In this document: positions 20,901-30,485 of the stretch, piece by piece
Position numbering within the stretch: position 1 is the stretch's first letter
Layout: each line of letters opens with the position of its first letter
Assembly: GCA_019448385.1 (NCBI GenBank)
Contig: JAGTXO010000076.1
Location: 27,501-91,500, forward strand
DNA from: Diacronema lutheri
Lineage: Eukaryota; Haptophyta; Pavlovophyceae; Pavlovales; Pavlovaceae
DNA: 64,000 nucleotides
Reading direction: 5' to 3'
The notes under the pieces: generated by a model
The model's input: the letters and a program-made list of their open reading frames with translations, nothing else
Database searches by the model: none
What the model was told of the DNA's origin: nothing
Made by a program: the position numbers and the translations under genes

Positions 20901-22311
20901 GGTAAATGCCGACCAGGCTGGGCAGCGCGCCGAGTTCCGTGGGCAGCGCGCCAGTGAGGCCGGTGCGCCGCAACGAGGCCGCGCGCAGCTCCTCAAGACG
21001 CGAGAGCATGCCGAGCTCTGCACACACACGAAAAAGGGCGGGCGAAGACGCGGGAAAGGAATGGGGCGGCCGCGCGCGCACACGAGGAGACGTGGGCATC
21101 GCGCGCGGCGGCACGCCGGGCCGGCGCGCGGCGCGCGGCGCGCGGCGCGCACCTGTCGGCAACGTGCCGGTGAGCGCGGTCTTGTCCAGCGTGAGCAGCT
21201 CGAGCGACGAACACCTACGCAAACGCGCGCGTGGCGTGCGGAGCATGCCGCGCACCGCGTGCGTCAGCTGCGTGGGCCGGAAGGCAACGGTGACGCGCTC
21301 GCACCGACAGCGTCCGCCTCTGCGGAGCGGAGCGCGCGCGGCGCGTGCCGAGCGCGCGCAGTTCGGGGGCAGGCGCGCACCGGCCGAGCTCAGTCGGCAG
21401 CCTGCCGACCAGCGCGTTGTTGTTGGAGAGATCGAGGAGCGCGAGGGACGACGCGAGGCCAAGTGCCGTGGGCAGTGAGCCGCTCAGCATGTTCTGCTGC
21501 AGCTGCACGTCGCGCAGCCCCCTCATCGCAAAGAGCTCGGTCGGCAGCTGCCCGCGCAGGCTGTTCTGCTGCAGCAGCAGGAAGCGCAGCGCGGTCGCGC
21601 GCGCGAGCTCGGACGGGATCGTGCCCGACAGGCGCTGCCCGTACGCCGAGAGCGAGAAGAGGCGCTGCAGCTGGCCGAGCTGCGACGGCAGCGTGCCTGT
21701 TAGGCCGGCATCGAAAAGCGACAGCGTCACGAGCGACGACAGTCGGCCGAGCTCGGTAGGCACGGACCCGGTGAACGAGTTGAGCGACATGTCACTGGTG
21801 AGGCGGAGGCGCGCGCGCGCGCGCGTGCTGTCACAGTCAAATGCAAGTGATGGGCGCGGTGCACACGTGTACGCCTTTTGCGAACCCGGCGCGAGCATCC
21901 GCACGCGACCAAAGTTTGGCTTTCTCCGGGGCCGAGCGCATGCTTGCCGTCTGGTGAGCAAGCGTGCGTGCATCGCGCGCGACAAATGGCGGGCAAATGG
22001 ATGGCCAGGCGTCTCGGGCGCGCACACACGCTTCGGCATTTATGTGAAGGTGGGCCGGGGGCGATGCGCCAGCCCACGCCACATCGGGCTTCGCGCGGGT
22101 GCGCGCACATGCTCGTCAGGCCCGCAAAATTGCCGATCTCGGTCGGCAGCGTGCCGACAAGGCTCTGTGTGGACGCGGACAGCGATGTGCATGAAGGATT
22201 GGCAACGCAGGCGGCGTAGCTCGGGTGCGAGCCGAGCGTGCGCCCTTGTGCCGCAGGGCACGCGAGCGCCAGAACGCCGAGCGCGATGCGAGCCAACGAT
22301 CTCATGGCCAT
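11933..22311 (-). CDS. LRR receptor-like membrane protein, long form with extra cohesin/dockerin-like ectodomain (copy L)
   Basis: Six exons on the minus strand: 22311-22109, 21794-21381, 21214-21153, 21017-20327, 20197-20126, 20003-11933 (9,513 nt, 3,170 residues). The start MAMRSLARIALGVLALA is a signal peptide; ATG 22305 is an alternative. Residues ~60-500 are plant-type leucine-rich repeats (LxGxLPTELGxLxxL). Residues ~530-815 are an SPPP-type proline-rich stalk. Residues ~830-2400 form an extra ectodomain. It has beta-rich segments such as GGWHVAIEYNASVLRLVDA and FQIELSVDATALRAVSCAP, and a pair of dockerin/EF-hand-like loops (IGDVDGDCEFTSFDVRSA, then DPTLDGRLSVQDPSYLLRAL; about 14,725-14,870). 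A second proline stalk, one TM helix (~2,585-2,612) and a ~550-residue disordered tail follow. No kinase domain is present. Likely a surface adhesion or wall-contacting receptor. Confidence 0.8.
14725..14905 (-). other. Dockerin-like pair of calcium-loop motifs inside copy L
   Basis: Two loops, GDVDGDCEFTSFD and DPTLDGRLSVQD, about 40 residues apart, follow a CVGC motif and a polyproline run. Paired Asp-rich loops of the form DxDGDxxxxxxD are the mark of type I dockerins, which bind calcium and dock to cohesins. The first loop fits well, the second less so. Assignment is from pattern only. Confidence 0.5.
15980..16075 (-). repeat. 21-bp coding repeat (GGDGGDA) in copy L
   Basis: Four to five in-frame copies of a 21-bp unit encoding GGDGGDA occur inside the extra ectodomain of copy L, between two beta-rich segments. 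The frame is preserved, so the array acts as a flexible acidic linker. Confidence 0.85.
19720..21707. repeat. Inverted-repeat arm, left (pairs with about 23,170-25,170)
   Basis: This segment is the reverse complement of the right arm with near identity, including introns. For example 20264-20863 mirrors 24030-24629, and 20015-20905 mirrors 23988-24878, with constant coordinate sum 44,893. Identity breaks inside exon 2 (near 21,707), in a small indel in intron 3, and in the proline stalk. Confidence 0.93.
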
Positions 22312-22719
22312 TGGAAAGGCGATTGCCTGCGATTGCAGACGATTGCCGGAAATGGGCAGTTGCCACCGTCTTACCAGAAACCTCCCGCTGCCGTTCTGCT
22401 GCACTGCAGCCCCAAAAAAAGGAAGGACACCGGGGCGGATGGGAAAAAGTGAAAAGAGGAAAAGTCAAAAAGAGTGCGAACCTCGGCAGTCAAACGTCCC
22501 GCCTCCGCGAGCGCGTGGGCGAGCGCGGCGAGCCGCTAGCTCGAGCTGCTCTGCGGCCATTGCGTCCACCAGCTCGTTGGTGCTGTGCACCACTGCTAGA
22601 TGCCGAGGACGCCATTGTGCGCCGGCCGCCGGCCACATGACCCACAATCATCCCCCAACAGGAGGAACGCTCGGGAAAATTCAGAGTCGTTTTGAAAGCA
22701 ATCTGGGTGGCTGACGGCC
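22312..22719. promoter_or_regulatory. 408-bp divergent promoter between the two LRR receptor genes
   Basis: No gene seen. Of lower GC than its surroundings, with an A-rich patch near 22,410-22,480 and CGTTTTGAAAGC at about 22688-22699, 20-32 bp upstream of the right-hand ATG. This spacer lies at the axis of the inverted duplication and is not itself symmetrical, so the two genes may be regulated differently. Confidence 0.6.
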
Positions 22720-25700
22720 ATGCGCGGCCGCTCGTCGCTGGGCGTGCTCGCGCTCGTGCTCGCCCGGCCCGTGGCGCATGCCACGACGCTTGCTTCGCAC
22801 CCTAGCTACGCTGCTTGCGTCAGCAATTCGGCGTGCACCTCCATCGCAGCTGGGATGGCGGGGTTGACAGGAGCACTGCCGACCGAGCTCGGAAATTTTG
22901 CCGGCCTCACGAGCATGTGCGAGCGCGCGCGCACTTGGCACGCTCGTGCCGCCAGCTTTGCGACCTTTCGCCGCGGGCGCAATGCGCGTCTGAATAGACG
23001 GGGTAAGCGTCCCATGCCCGTCCCAACCCCATGACCTGACGAATGCTTACGCGTCCCCAACCTGCGCCGGACGCGCTTGAACAGTGACGTGTCGCTCAAC
23101 TCGTTGCGACGCGGTGTGCCCACTGAGCTTGGCCGGCTTCCGCTGCTCGCATCGCTCTCGCTCTCCCAAGCCGGCCTAACAGGCACGCTGCCGTCGCAGC
23201 TCGGCCAGCTGCAGCGCCTCTTCTCGCTCTCGGCGTACGGGCAGCGCCTGTCGGGCACGATCCCGTCCGAGCTCGCGCGCGCGACCGCGCTGCGCTTCCT
23301 GCTGCTGCAGCAGAACAGCCTGCGCGGGCAGCTGCCGACCGAGCTCTTTGCGATGAGGGGGCTGCGCGACGTGCAGCTGCAGCAGAACATGCTGAGCGGC
23401 TCACTGCCCACGGCACTTGGCCTCGCGTCGTCCCTCGCGCTCCTCGATCTCTCCAACAACAACGCGCTGGTCGGCAGGCTGCCGACTGAGCTCGGCCGGT
23501 GCGCGCCTGCCCCCGAACTGCGCGCGCTCGGCACGCGCCGCGCGCGCTCCGCTCCGCAGAGGCGGACGCTGTCGGTGCGAGCGCGTCACCGTTGCCTTCC
23601 GGCCCACGCAGCTGACGCACGCGGTGCGCGGCATGCTCCGCACGCCACGCGCGCGTTTGCGTAGGTGTTCGTCGCTCGAGCTGCTCACGCTGGACAAGAC
23701 CGCGCTCACCGGCACGTTGCCGACAGGTGCTCGCCGCGCGTCGCGCGCCGCGCGCCGCGCGCCGCGCGTCGGCCCGGCGTGCCGCCGCGCGCGATGCCCA
23801 CGTCTCCTCGTGTGCGCGCGCGGCCGCCCCATTCCTTTCCCGCGTCTTCGCCCGCCCTTTTTCGTGTGTGTGCAGAGCTCGGCATGCTCTCGCGTCTTGA
23901 GGAGCTGCGCGCGGCCTCGTTGCGGCGCACCGGCCTCACTGGCGCGCTGCCCACGGAACTCGGCGCGCTGCCCAGCCTGGTCGGCATTTACCTGCGCGCG
24001 AACGCGCTGTCGGGCGAGCTGCCGACAGCATGGGGGGCGTCCACGTCGCTCACCAAGCTCGACATGACGCGCAACCGCCTGCACGGGCCGGTGATGCCGC
24101 GCGCGCTCACGCGCGTGGGCACGCTGCGCGAGCTGCTCTTGGCGCAGAACAGCCTGACGGGCAGTGTGCCCACCGAGGCGGGCGCGCTCACGTCGCTCGA
24201 GCGCGTCAACTTTGCGCAGAACCGGCTGAGCGGCCAGCTGCCGTCCGAGCTCGGCGCGGCGACGCGCATGGTCGAGGTGGTGATCCACTCGAACCCGACG
24301 ATGTCGGGCACGCTCCCGTCCGAATGGGGCCGGATGCGCGCGCTCGCCCACTTCTCCGCCGATTCTGCCGGGCTGCGCGGGCCGATCCCGACCGAGCTGG
24401 GCGCCACGGCGCTCACGCGGTGGGTCGCGTCCAACACGGCGATGAGCGGCCGCTTGCCCACCGAGCTGGGCGCGCTCGGCGCGCTCACCGAGCTGCAGCA
24501 GCACCACACGGCGCACACGGGCGCGCTGCCCACCGAGCTCGGCAACGCCGCGGCGCTCCGCCGCCTGTGAGCGCGCGCGCCGCGCGCCGCGCCGCAGGCC
24601 GTTGCGCCCGCTCCGCCGCGCGCGCCTGACGCGCGCGTCCGCGCCGCCGTGTGGCGCACCGCCTCGCTTCGCACGCGCGCGCGCGTGGCGCGCAGCGAGC
24701 TGCACTCCAACGCGCTCATTGGGCACGTGCCCACCGAGCTCGGCGCCCTCGGCTCCCTCACGGCGCTGTGCGCGCACGCACGGCCGCCGCCTGCGCGAGC
24801 GCGCGCGGCGGCTTTCGCCCTCGCGCCGGCGTGCGCGCGCGCGCGCTCACCGCACGCGCCCGCGCGCGCGCTGCGCACGGCGCGCGCAGGCGGCTTGAGG
24901 CCAACCGCCTCGACGGCCCACTGTCCGCGCAGCTCGCGTCGCCTGCGTACAGTGAGTGTGTGCTGACTGAGGCGTCTGTCGGTGGCGTGACCAACATCTT
25001 CACTGGGCCTGTCCCGCCCGCACTGCTCGCGGTCTGCCAGGTGGTCATCCTGACAAGCCCGCCGCCACCGCTGCGACCGCCGCCGAGCCCGCCGCCGAGC
25101 CCACCGCCGCCGAGCCCACCGCCGAGCCCGCCGCCGCCGAGCCCGCCGCCCCGCCCACCGCCCAGCCCGCCGCCGCCGAGCCCGCCGCCGAGCCCGCCGC
25201 CGAGCCCACCGCCGCCGAGCCCGCCGCCGAGCCCACCGCCGCCGAGCCCGCCGCCCAGCCCGCCGCCCAGCCCACCGCCGCCGAGCCCGCCGCCCAGCCC
25301 GCCGCCGCCGAGTTCGCCGCCCAGCCCGCCGCCGAGCCCACCGCCGCCGAGCCCGTTGCCCAGCCCGCCGCCGCCCAGCCCGCCTCCGAGCCCGCCGCCG
25401 AGCCTGCCGCCGCCGAGCCCGCCGCCCAGCCCGCCGCCGCCGAGCCCGCCGCCGAGCTCGCCGCCGAGCCCACCGCCGCCTAGCCCGCCGCCGCCCAGCC
25501 CGCCGCCCAGCCCGCCGCCCAGCTCGCCGCCGCCGAGCCAGCCGCTTAGCCCGCTGCCGCCCAGCCCGCCGCCCAGTTCGGCGCCGAGCCCGCCGCCGAG
25601 CCCGCCGCCGAGGTTGCCGCCGCCGAGCCCGCCGCCAAGTTTGCCGCCGAGCCCGCCGCCGCCGAGCCCGCCGCCGAGTTTGCCGCCGCCGAGCCCGCCG

Positions 25701-26428
25701 CCCAGTTTGCCGCCGAGCCCGCCGCCGCCGAGCTTGCCGCCCAGCCCGGCGCCGCCCCGCCCGCCGCTCAGCCCGCCACTGCCGAGCCCGCAGCCGAGCT
25801 CGCCGCCACCGAGCTTGTCGCCGCCGAGCCCGCCGCCGCCGAGCCCGCCGCCGCCGAGCCCGCCACCGCCGAGCCCGCCGCCGAGTTTGCCGCCGCCGAA
25901 CCCGCCGCTAAGCCCGCCGCCGAGCCCGCCGCCGCCGAGCCCGCCGCCCAGCCCGGCGCCGCCCCGCCTGCCGCTCAGCCCGCCACTGCCGAGCCCGCAG
26001 CCGAGCTCGCCGCCACCGAGCTTGTCGCCGCCGAGCCCGCCGCCGCCGAGCCCGCCACCGCCGAGCTCGCCGCCGCCGAGCCCGCCGCCGAGCCCGCCGC
26101 CGCCGAACCCGCCGCTGAGCCCGCCGCCGAACCCGCCGTCGCCCAGCCCACTGCCCAGCCCGCCGCCGCCAAGCTTGCCGCCGAGCTCGCCACCGAGCCT
26201 GCCGCCCAGCTTTTCGCTGCCGAATCCGCCTCCAAGTCCGCCGCCGCCGAGCCCGCCACCCAGTCCGCCGCCAGCCCGCCCGCCGCCACTTGGTTTGCCG
26301 CACTCGCCGCCTCCGCCTCCGCCCACGCCACCGCCGCCTACTCCGCCGCCGCCCAGCCCGCCGCCGCCACCGCCACCACCGGGCTCGCCGCCCTACCCGT
26401 CGCTGCCGCCACTGCCGCCGCCACCACC

Positions 26429-26461
<33 letters not shown>

Positions 26462-28754
26462 ACCCGCGCCGCCCAGCCCGCCGCCAAGCGGCGCCGCCCT
26501 CGCCGCGGGCGGCGGCTCGCGCGGCGAGCGCAACCCGCTGCTCGGCGGTCCCGACCTGGGCAGCGAGGCCGCGACCGCGCAGGGCGGTGAGGGCACAACA
26601 GCGATGATGGCCGCCATCGCCGCCGCCTGCGCGCTCTGCTGCTGCCTGCTCCTCTGCTGCGCAGCCTACCGCCGTTACCGGCGCGAGCTCGAGTCGCCCA
26701 AGCGCACGCCGCGCCGCGCGTCGCCCGCAGCGGCGCTGCGCGCCGCGGGCAAGCTCGGCGGCGGCGGCGACGAGTTGAGTAATGGCGCGATGGGCGCGCG
26801 CTCCGCGAGCGCGCCGCGCTCGCGCTGCGCCTTGGGCAGCGCCGCCGCGAGCTCCGCCCGCCTCACCTCGCTCCGGCTGACGGGCCGATCGTCGTGCGAG
26901 ACCAACCCCTCCGCCTCGCACTCAACTTTTGAAAGCGGCGCGAGCACCTCGCCAACGACGAAACGGCCGCCTGCCGCCGCGAGCTCCAAGACCGACGAGA
27001 CCTGGGCGCGCGCGTGCCCACCCTCGTTTGTACCCTCGTCCGCGCCCTCGTCCGTGCGCGGCTCGGCGTGCGCGCGGCGCGGCGGGCCCGGCGGTGGCAG
27101 TGGCAAGGTGGACGATGGGCGCTGGGCATTCGACGCAAGTGGCACGCCGGCGCTAAGCCCGACCAACGCGCGCGGCACAGGCGCCGGCAGCGTCGGCGGC
27201 GTGTGGAGCGTTGAGGGCCAAAGGGGCGGCACGGCTAGTGGCAAGGTGGACGCCGAGCCGCCCTACTCGCCCGCGCCGTCGTCGGCTGGCGGCGGCGGCT
27301 CGCTCTCCGCGCGGCTCGCGTTCGCCCTCGGCTTTGGCGCGCCCGCCGCCAAGGGCCACCCCGAGCCGCCCTACTCGCCCGCGCCGTCGTCGGCCGCGCG
27401 CTCGGCCGCGTCGGCGCGCCACGCGTCGCGGACGGATGAGGCATTGGCCGGGCCGCCCATCGGCGCGGGCGCGGACGCGCGCGGCGCGTCGTGGCGCGTC
27501 GAGCCGCCGCGCGCGCCCGTGCCGCCGCCCGTGCCGCCGCCCGTGCTGCCGCTCCGCACGATGCGCCGCGCGTGCGCCGGCGGCACGGTGGCGGGCGGCG
27601 TGTGTGACGATGGCGGCACGGTGGCGGGCGGCGTGTGTGACGATAGCGCCTCGTGGCCGTCGCTCAGCGCGATCGAGTCGTCGCGCCCGTCGGCGCCCGG
27701 CACGCGGCGCACGGCCGACTCGTGGGTGTCGATGCCGTGGTCGATCGGGCTGGCAGACGCGTCGCTGCCCGAGACGCCCCGCGGCGCGCGGCGCGGCGCC
27801 ATGCGCGCCTCGCCGCGCCGCGCGGCTCATGCCGCGTGCGCCAACACGGGCGTGCCGCGCACGCTGCGCGACGGCGCGCAGCCGGTGCCGCTCGCGCCGC
27901 CGCTCAACCGCGGCGCGCAGCCGGCGCACGGCGCAGGTGTGCATGGCTTCCGCTCGGTGCGCTCGTCGAGCTTGGTGTCGATGCCCTTCATGTCCGAGCT
28001 CGACTACGCCGCCTCGACGGGTGCGTCCTCGTGCGGCGCCCAGCCCAAGCAGCAGCGCTCTGCGCGCGTTTCGTCATTCCCAAACTCGCGCCGCACGTCG
28101 TGGCGCGCACACCACATCCCCACGCCGCTCGCCGGCTACCCGCTCGTCGCGCACGAGACGCTGTCCGCGCGCGGCACGACCTTCGCGCACGGGCACGTCG
28201 CGTCCGCGCGCTCACACGTCGTGCGCCACTTTGTGCCCGGATTCACGCCACGTAGCCGCCGCGCGCGCTCGAGCTCCGACGCGCCCAGCCGCGTCCTTGT
28301 CGGCGCGCTTGCCGAGGCGGCCGCCGATGCGCCCGTTGCGGCGGCCGCCGCACGCGTTGCTGCGCCCGAGCGCGAGCGGCGGTCCGGCCGCTCGGCCGCG
28401 TCGATGAGCGCGTCGCGCCGCTCGATGAGCATCGCCTCGATCCTCTTTGGCCATGATGATGAGTATGACGACGACCACGACGACAACGACGACCGCGAAC
28501 GCGCCGTTGCGCGCGAGTCGTGTGCACCGTCGCGGCGAGGGCCGACGCCTACGTCGAGCGAGCGGCGCGCGCGCACGAGCAGCCTTGCGGGCAACGCGGT
28601 CGCGCCGCTCGCCGACGTGCCGGCGTCGACGCCATCGAGCGCGCGCTCGTCGACCGACGTCGCGCGCGGCGGCGGGTGCGACGGCGTGGAGAGCACGCGC
28701 GCGGTTGCGGGGCAGGACGAGGCCGTCGACGCGGGGCGGGTGTACCGCGTGTGA
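22720..28754 (+). CDS. LRR receptor-like membrane protein, short form (copy R)
   Basis: Six exons: 22720-22916, 23085-23498, 23665-23726, 23876-24566, 24696-24767, 24890-28754 (5,301 nt, 1,766 residues), with the same phases and exon lengths as copy L up to exon 6. MRGRSSLGVLALVLARPVA is a signal peptide. LRRs follow (SLNSLRRGVPTELGRL, LTGTLPSQLGQL and others). Then a ~470-residue SPPP stalk (25,057-26,480) and a TM helix around 26,602-26,680 (TTAMMAAIAAACALCCC, with RRYRR after it). The disordered tail contains repeated PEPPYSPAPSS motifs. It lacks the extra ectodomain of copy L. The segment just before and through the TM is again identical to copy L. No kinase or other catalytic domain is seen. 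Likely a surface receptor or adhesion protein anchored through its proline stalk. Confidence 0.82.
23170..25170. repeat. Inverted-repeat arm, right
   Basis: Partner of the left arm at 19,720-21,707. Exons 2 (most), 3, 4, 5, the start of exon 6 and the introns between are almost base-for-base mirror copies. Exon 1, the first ~85 bp of exon 2 and most of exon 6 have diverged. Confidence 0.93.
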
Positions 28755-28804
28755 ATTCTGAGGCCGGGTGACAGTCCCGCCGCGCCACTCACTCAGAGTC
28801 CGAC

Positions 28805-30100
28805 TCACTCAGAGTCCGACTGAGAGTCAGACATGCAGACGGGCTCTGGCCCACACTCTCCGCGGCTAACCGCGTGCGCCATCACATGGCGCAGCCACAC
28901 GTCGAGCAGCGCGTGAGCGGACGGCGCGAGGTAGGGCAGCGCCGAGCCGCGCGCGATCAGGACGCCAACGAGGAGCAGCTGCACTGCGCGCGCGCGTGCG
29001 CACGCGGGGAAGAGCGCGTGCGTCGCGGGCGACCACGCGCGCGCTGCGTCGACGACGAGCTGCGCGCCCGCGTGCGCGCGCGCGCTGCGAGCGAGGAGCG
29101 CGAGGGCAAGCGCGAGCGGCGTGGGCGCATCGCCCGCTCCGCCGTCGGTCACGCTCACGTCCGCGCCGGCGACGAGCAGCGCGCGCACGCGCCGGGTGGG
29201 CAGGTGCTCGACGTGGTGCAGCGCCGTGCTCCAGCGACGCGTCTCGGTGAGCCACGCGAGGCATTCGGCGGGCACGTCGCGCACCATGGGGTGCGCGGGC
29301 GAGAGCAGCTCCTCGCGCCGCGCGCCGTACGCGCACAGCAGCTGCAACACGCGCAGGTGTCGGCGTGCGCGCACGAGCGGCGTGTGGCCGCTGCCGCTCG
29401 CGCCATTCACGTCCGCGCGCGCGCGGAGCAGCGCGGCGGCGCAGTCGACATGGCCGTACTCGCTTGCGGCGGCGAGCGCGGTCACGCCGCCTGCCATCGC
29501 CATGTCCACCGCGGCACGCGCCCGCAGCAGCGCGCGCACGCAGTTGACGCGCCCTTCGACGCTCGCGACCATAAGCGCCGTCGCGCCGTTCGCCTTGGCT
29601 CGGTCGGCGAGCGCGCCCGCGCCGAGCAGGGCGCGCGCGCAGTCGGTGTGGCCGCCTTGGCACGCGTACATGAGCGCCGTCGCGCCGCTTCCACCGCGCG
29701 CGCGGTTGACGGCGGCGCGCGCCCGCAGCAGCGCGCGCACGCAGCCGACGCGCCCGGCGCGACTGCCGAGCGCCAGCGCCGTCCAGCCGCCCTCCTTGGC
29801 GCGGTCGACCGCAGCCCCCGCGCACAGGAGCGTGTGCACGCAGTCCGCGTGCCCACCGCGGCTCGCGTACATGAGCGCCGTCGTGCCCGCCGTCGTGGCC
29901 CGGTCTACCGCGGCGCGCGCGTCGAGCAGCGCGCGCACGCACGCGACGTGCCCGCGCGCGCTCGCCACCATGAGCGCGGTCGAGTCGTGCCAAATGTCCC
30001 CGCCCTCGTCGGCATCGGCGCCATGCGCGATCAGGCTCAGCACGGCGTCCACGCGCCCGGCATGGCAAGCGTCGACGAGGTCCCGCCCGCGGGCCCTCAT
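28805..30100 (-). CDS. Ankyrin-repeat protein
   Basis: Single exon, 431 residues from ATG 30100 (MRARGRDLVDACHAGRVDAV). The frame is open further upstream but that part lacks ankyrin character. About eight ankyrin repeats follow with the usual TALMxASxxGHxxCVRALLxARA pattern, for example TTALMYASRGGHADCVHTLL and ATALMVASVEGRVNCVRALL. After them comes a conserved-looking C-terminal part (RRWSTALHHVEHLPTRRV, LALALLARSARAHAG, LLDVWLRHVMAHAV) and an acidic SDSQSDSE end. Such ankyrin proteins are numerous in haptophyte genomes, in my recollection. Partner and function cannot be told. The convergent gap to copy R is 50 bp and carries a duplicated CACTCAGAGTCCGACT segment that also encodes the SDSE tail. 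Confidence 0.85.
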   Translation of the reverse strand: MRARGRDLVDACHAGRVDAVLSLIAHGADADEGGDIWHDSTALMVASARGHVACVRALLDARAAVDRATTAGTTALMYASRGGHADCVHTLLCAGAAVDRAKEGGWTALALGSRAGRVGCVRALLRARAAVNRARGGSGATALMYACQGGHTDCARALLGAGALADRAKANGATALMVASVEGRVNCVRALLRARAAVDMAMAGGVTALAAASEYGHVDCAAALLRARADVNGASGSGHTPLVRARRHLRVLQLLCAYGARREELLSPAHPMVRDVPAECLAWLTETRRWSTALHHVEHLPTRRVRALLVAGADVSVTDGGAGDAPTPLALALALLARSARAHAGAQLVVDAARAWSPATHALFPACARARAVQLLLVGVLIARGSALPYLAPSAHALLDVWLRHVMAHAVSRGECGPEPVCMSDSQSDSE

Positions 30101-30485
30101 CCCCGTTGGACGTTTCGCGCCATCACGTTTGGAACTGAACTGGGGGCACTCTGTGAAGAGCTGTGATCTGTGGACTTCGCGGGGGCGCGGACGTGCGGTC
30201 GGCGCGAATCGTAGGGGGTGCCCGATCGCATCCTGCGTGACTGGCGTGGAACAGGGCGGTGTGCGGATGCTCTGTGCGAGTGGCGTGGGGCCTGGCCGCC
30301 TGCGCAGCAGCCGCTCTGCCCATCTTTGAAAGCCGTCCGCCGACGCGCGCCGCTTCGAGCGAGCGGGGACGTGGCCACGTGGGTGGCATGGGCAGTCGTG
30401 GCCCGGCCTCAAGCATGCGCCGTCGACCCGGGCCCTGGGCCGCGGTCCCACACCCGCGGCGCGCGAGGAGGTCGCCGCCGTCCCA
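30101..30485. other. Intergenic, no gene seen
   Basis: 385 bp upstream of the ankyrin start (minus strand) and downstream of the plastid-protein stop. It holds a CTTTCAAAG patch (minus-strand sense) near 30,330 and otherwise GC-rich sequence. Confidence 0.55.

Noticed and set aside
28805-30100. Recent viral acquisition of the ankyrin gene
   Set aside because: Giant viruses have many ankyrin proteins, but composition and codon use here match the neighbours, and nothing viral lies nearby.
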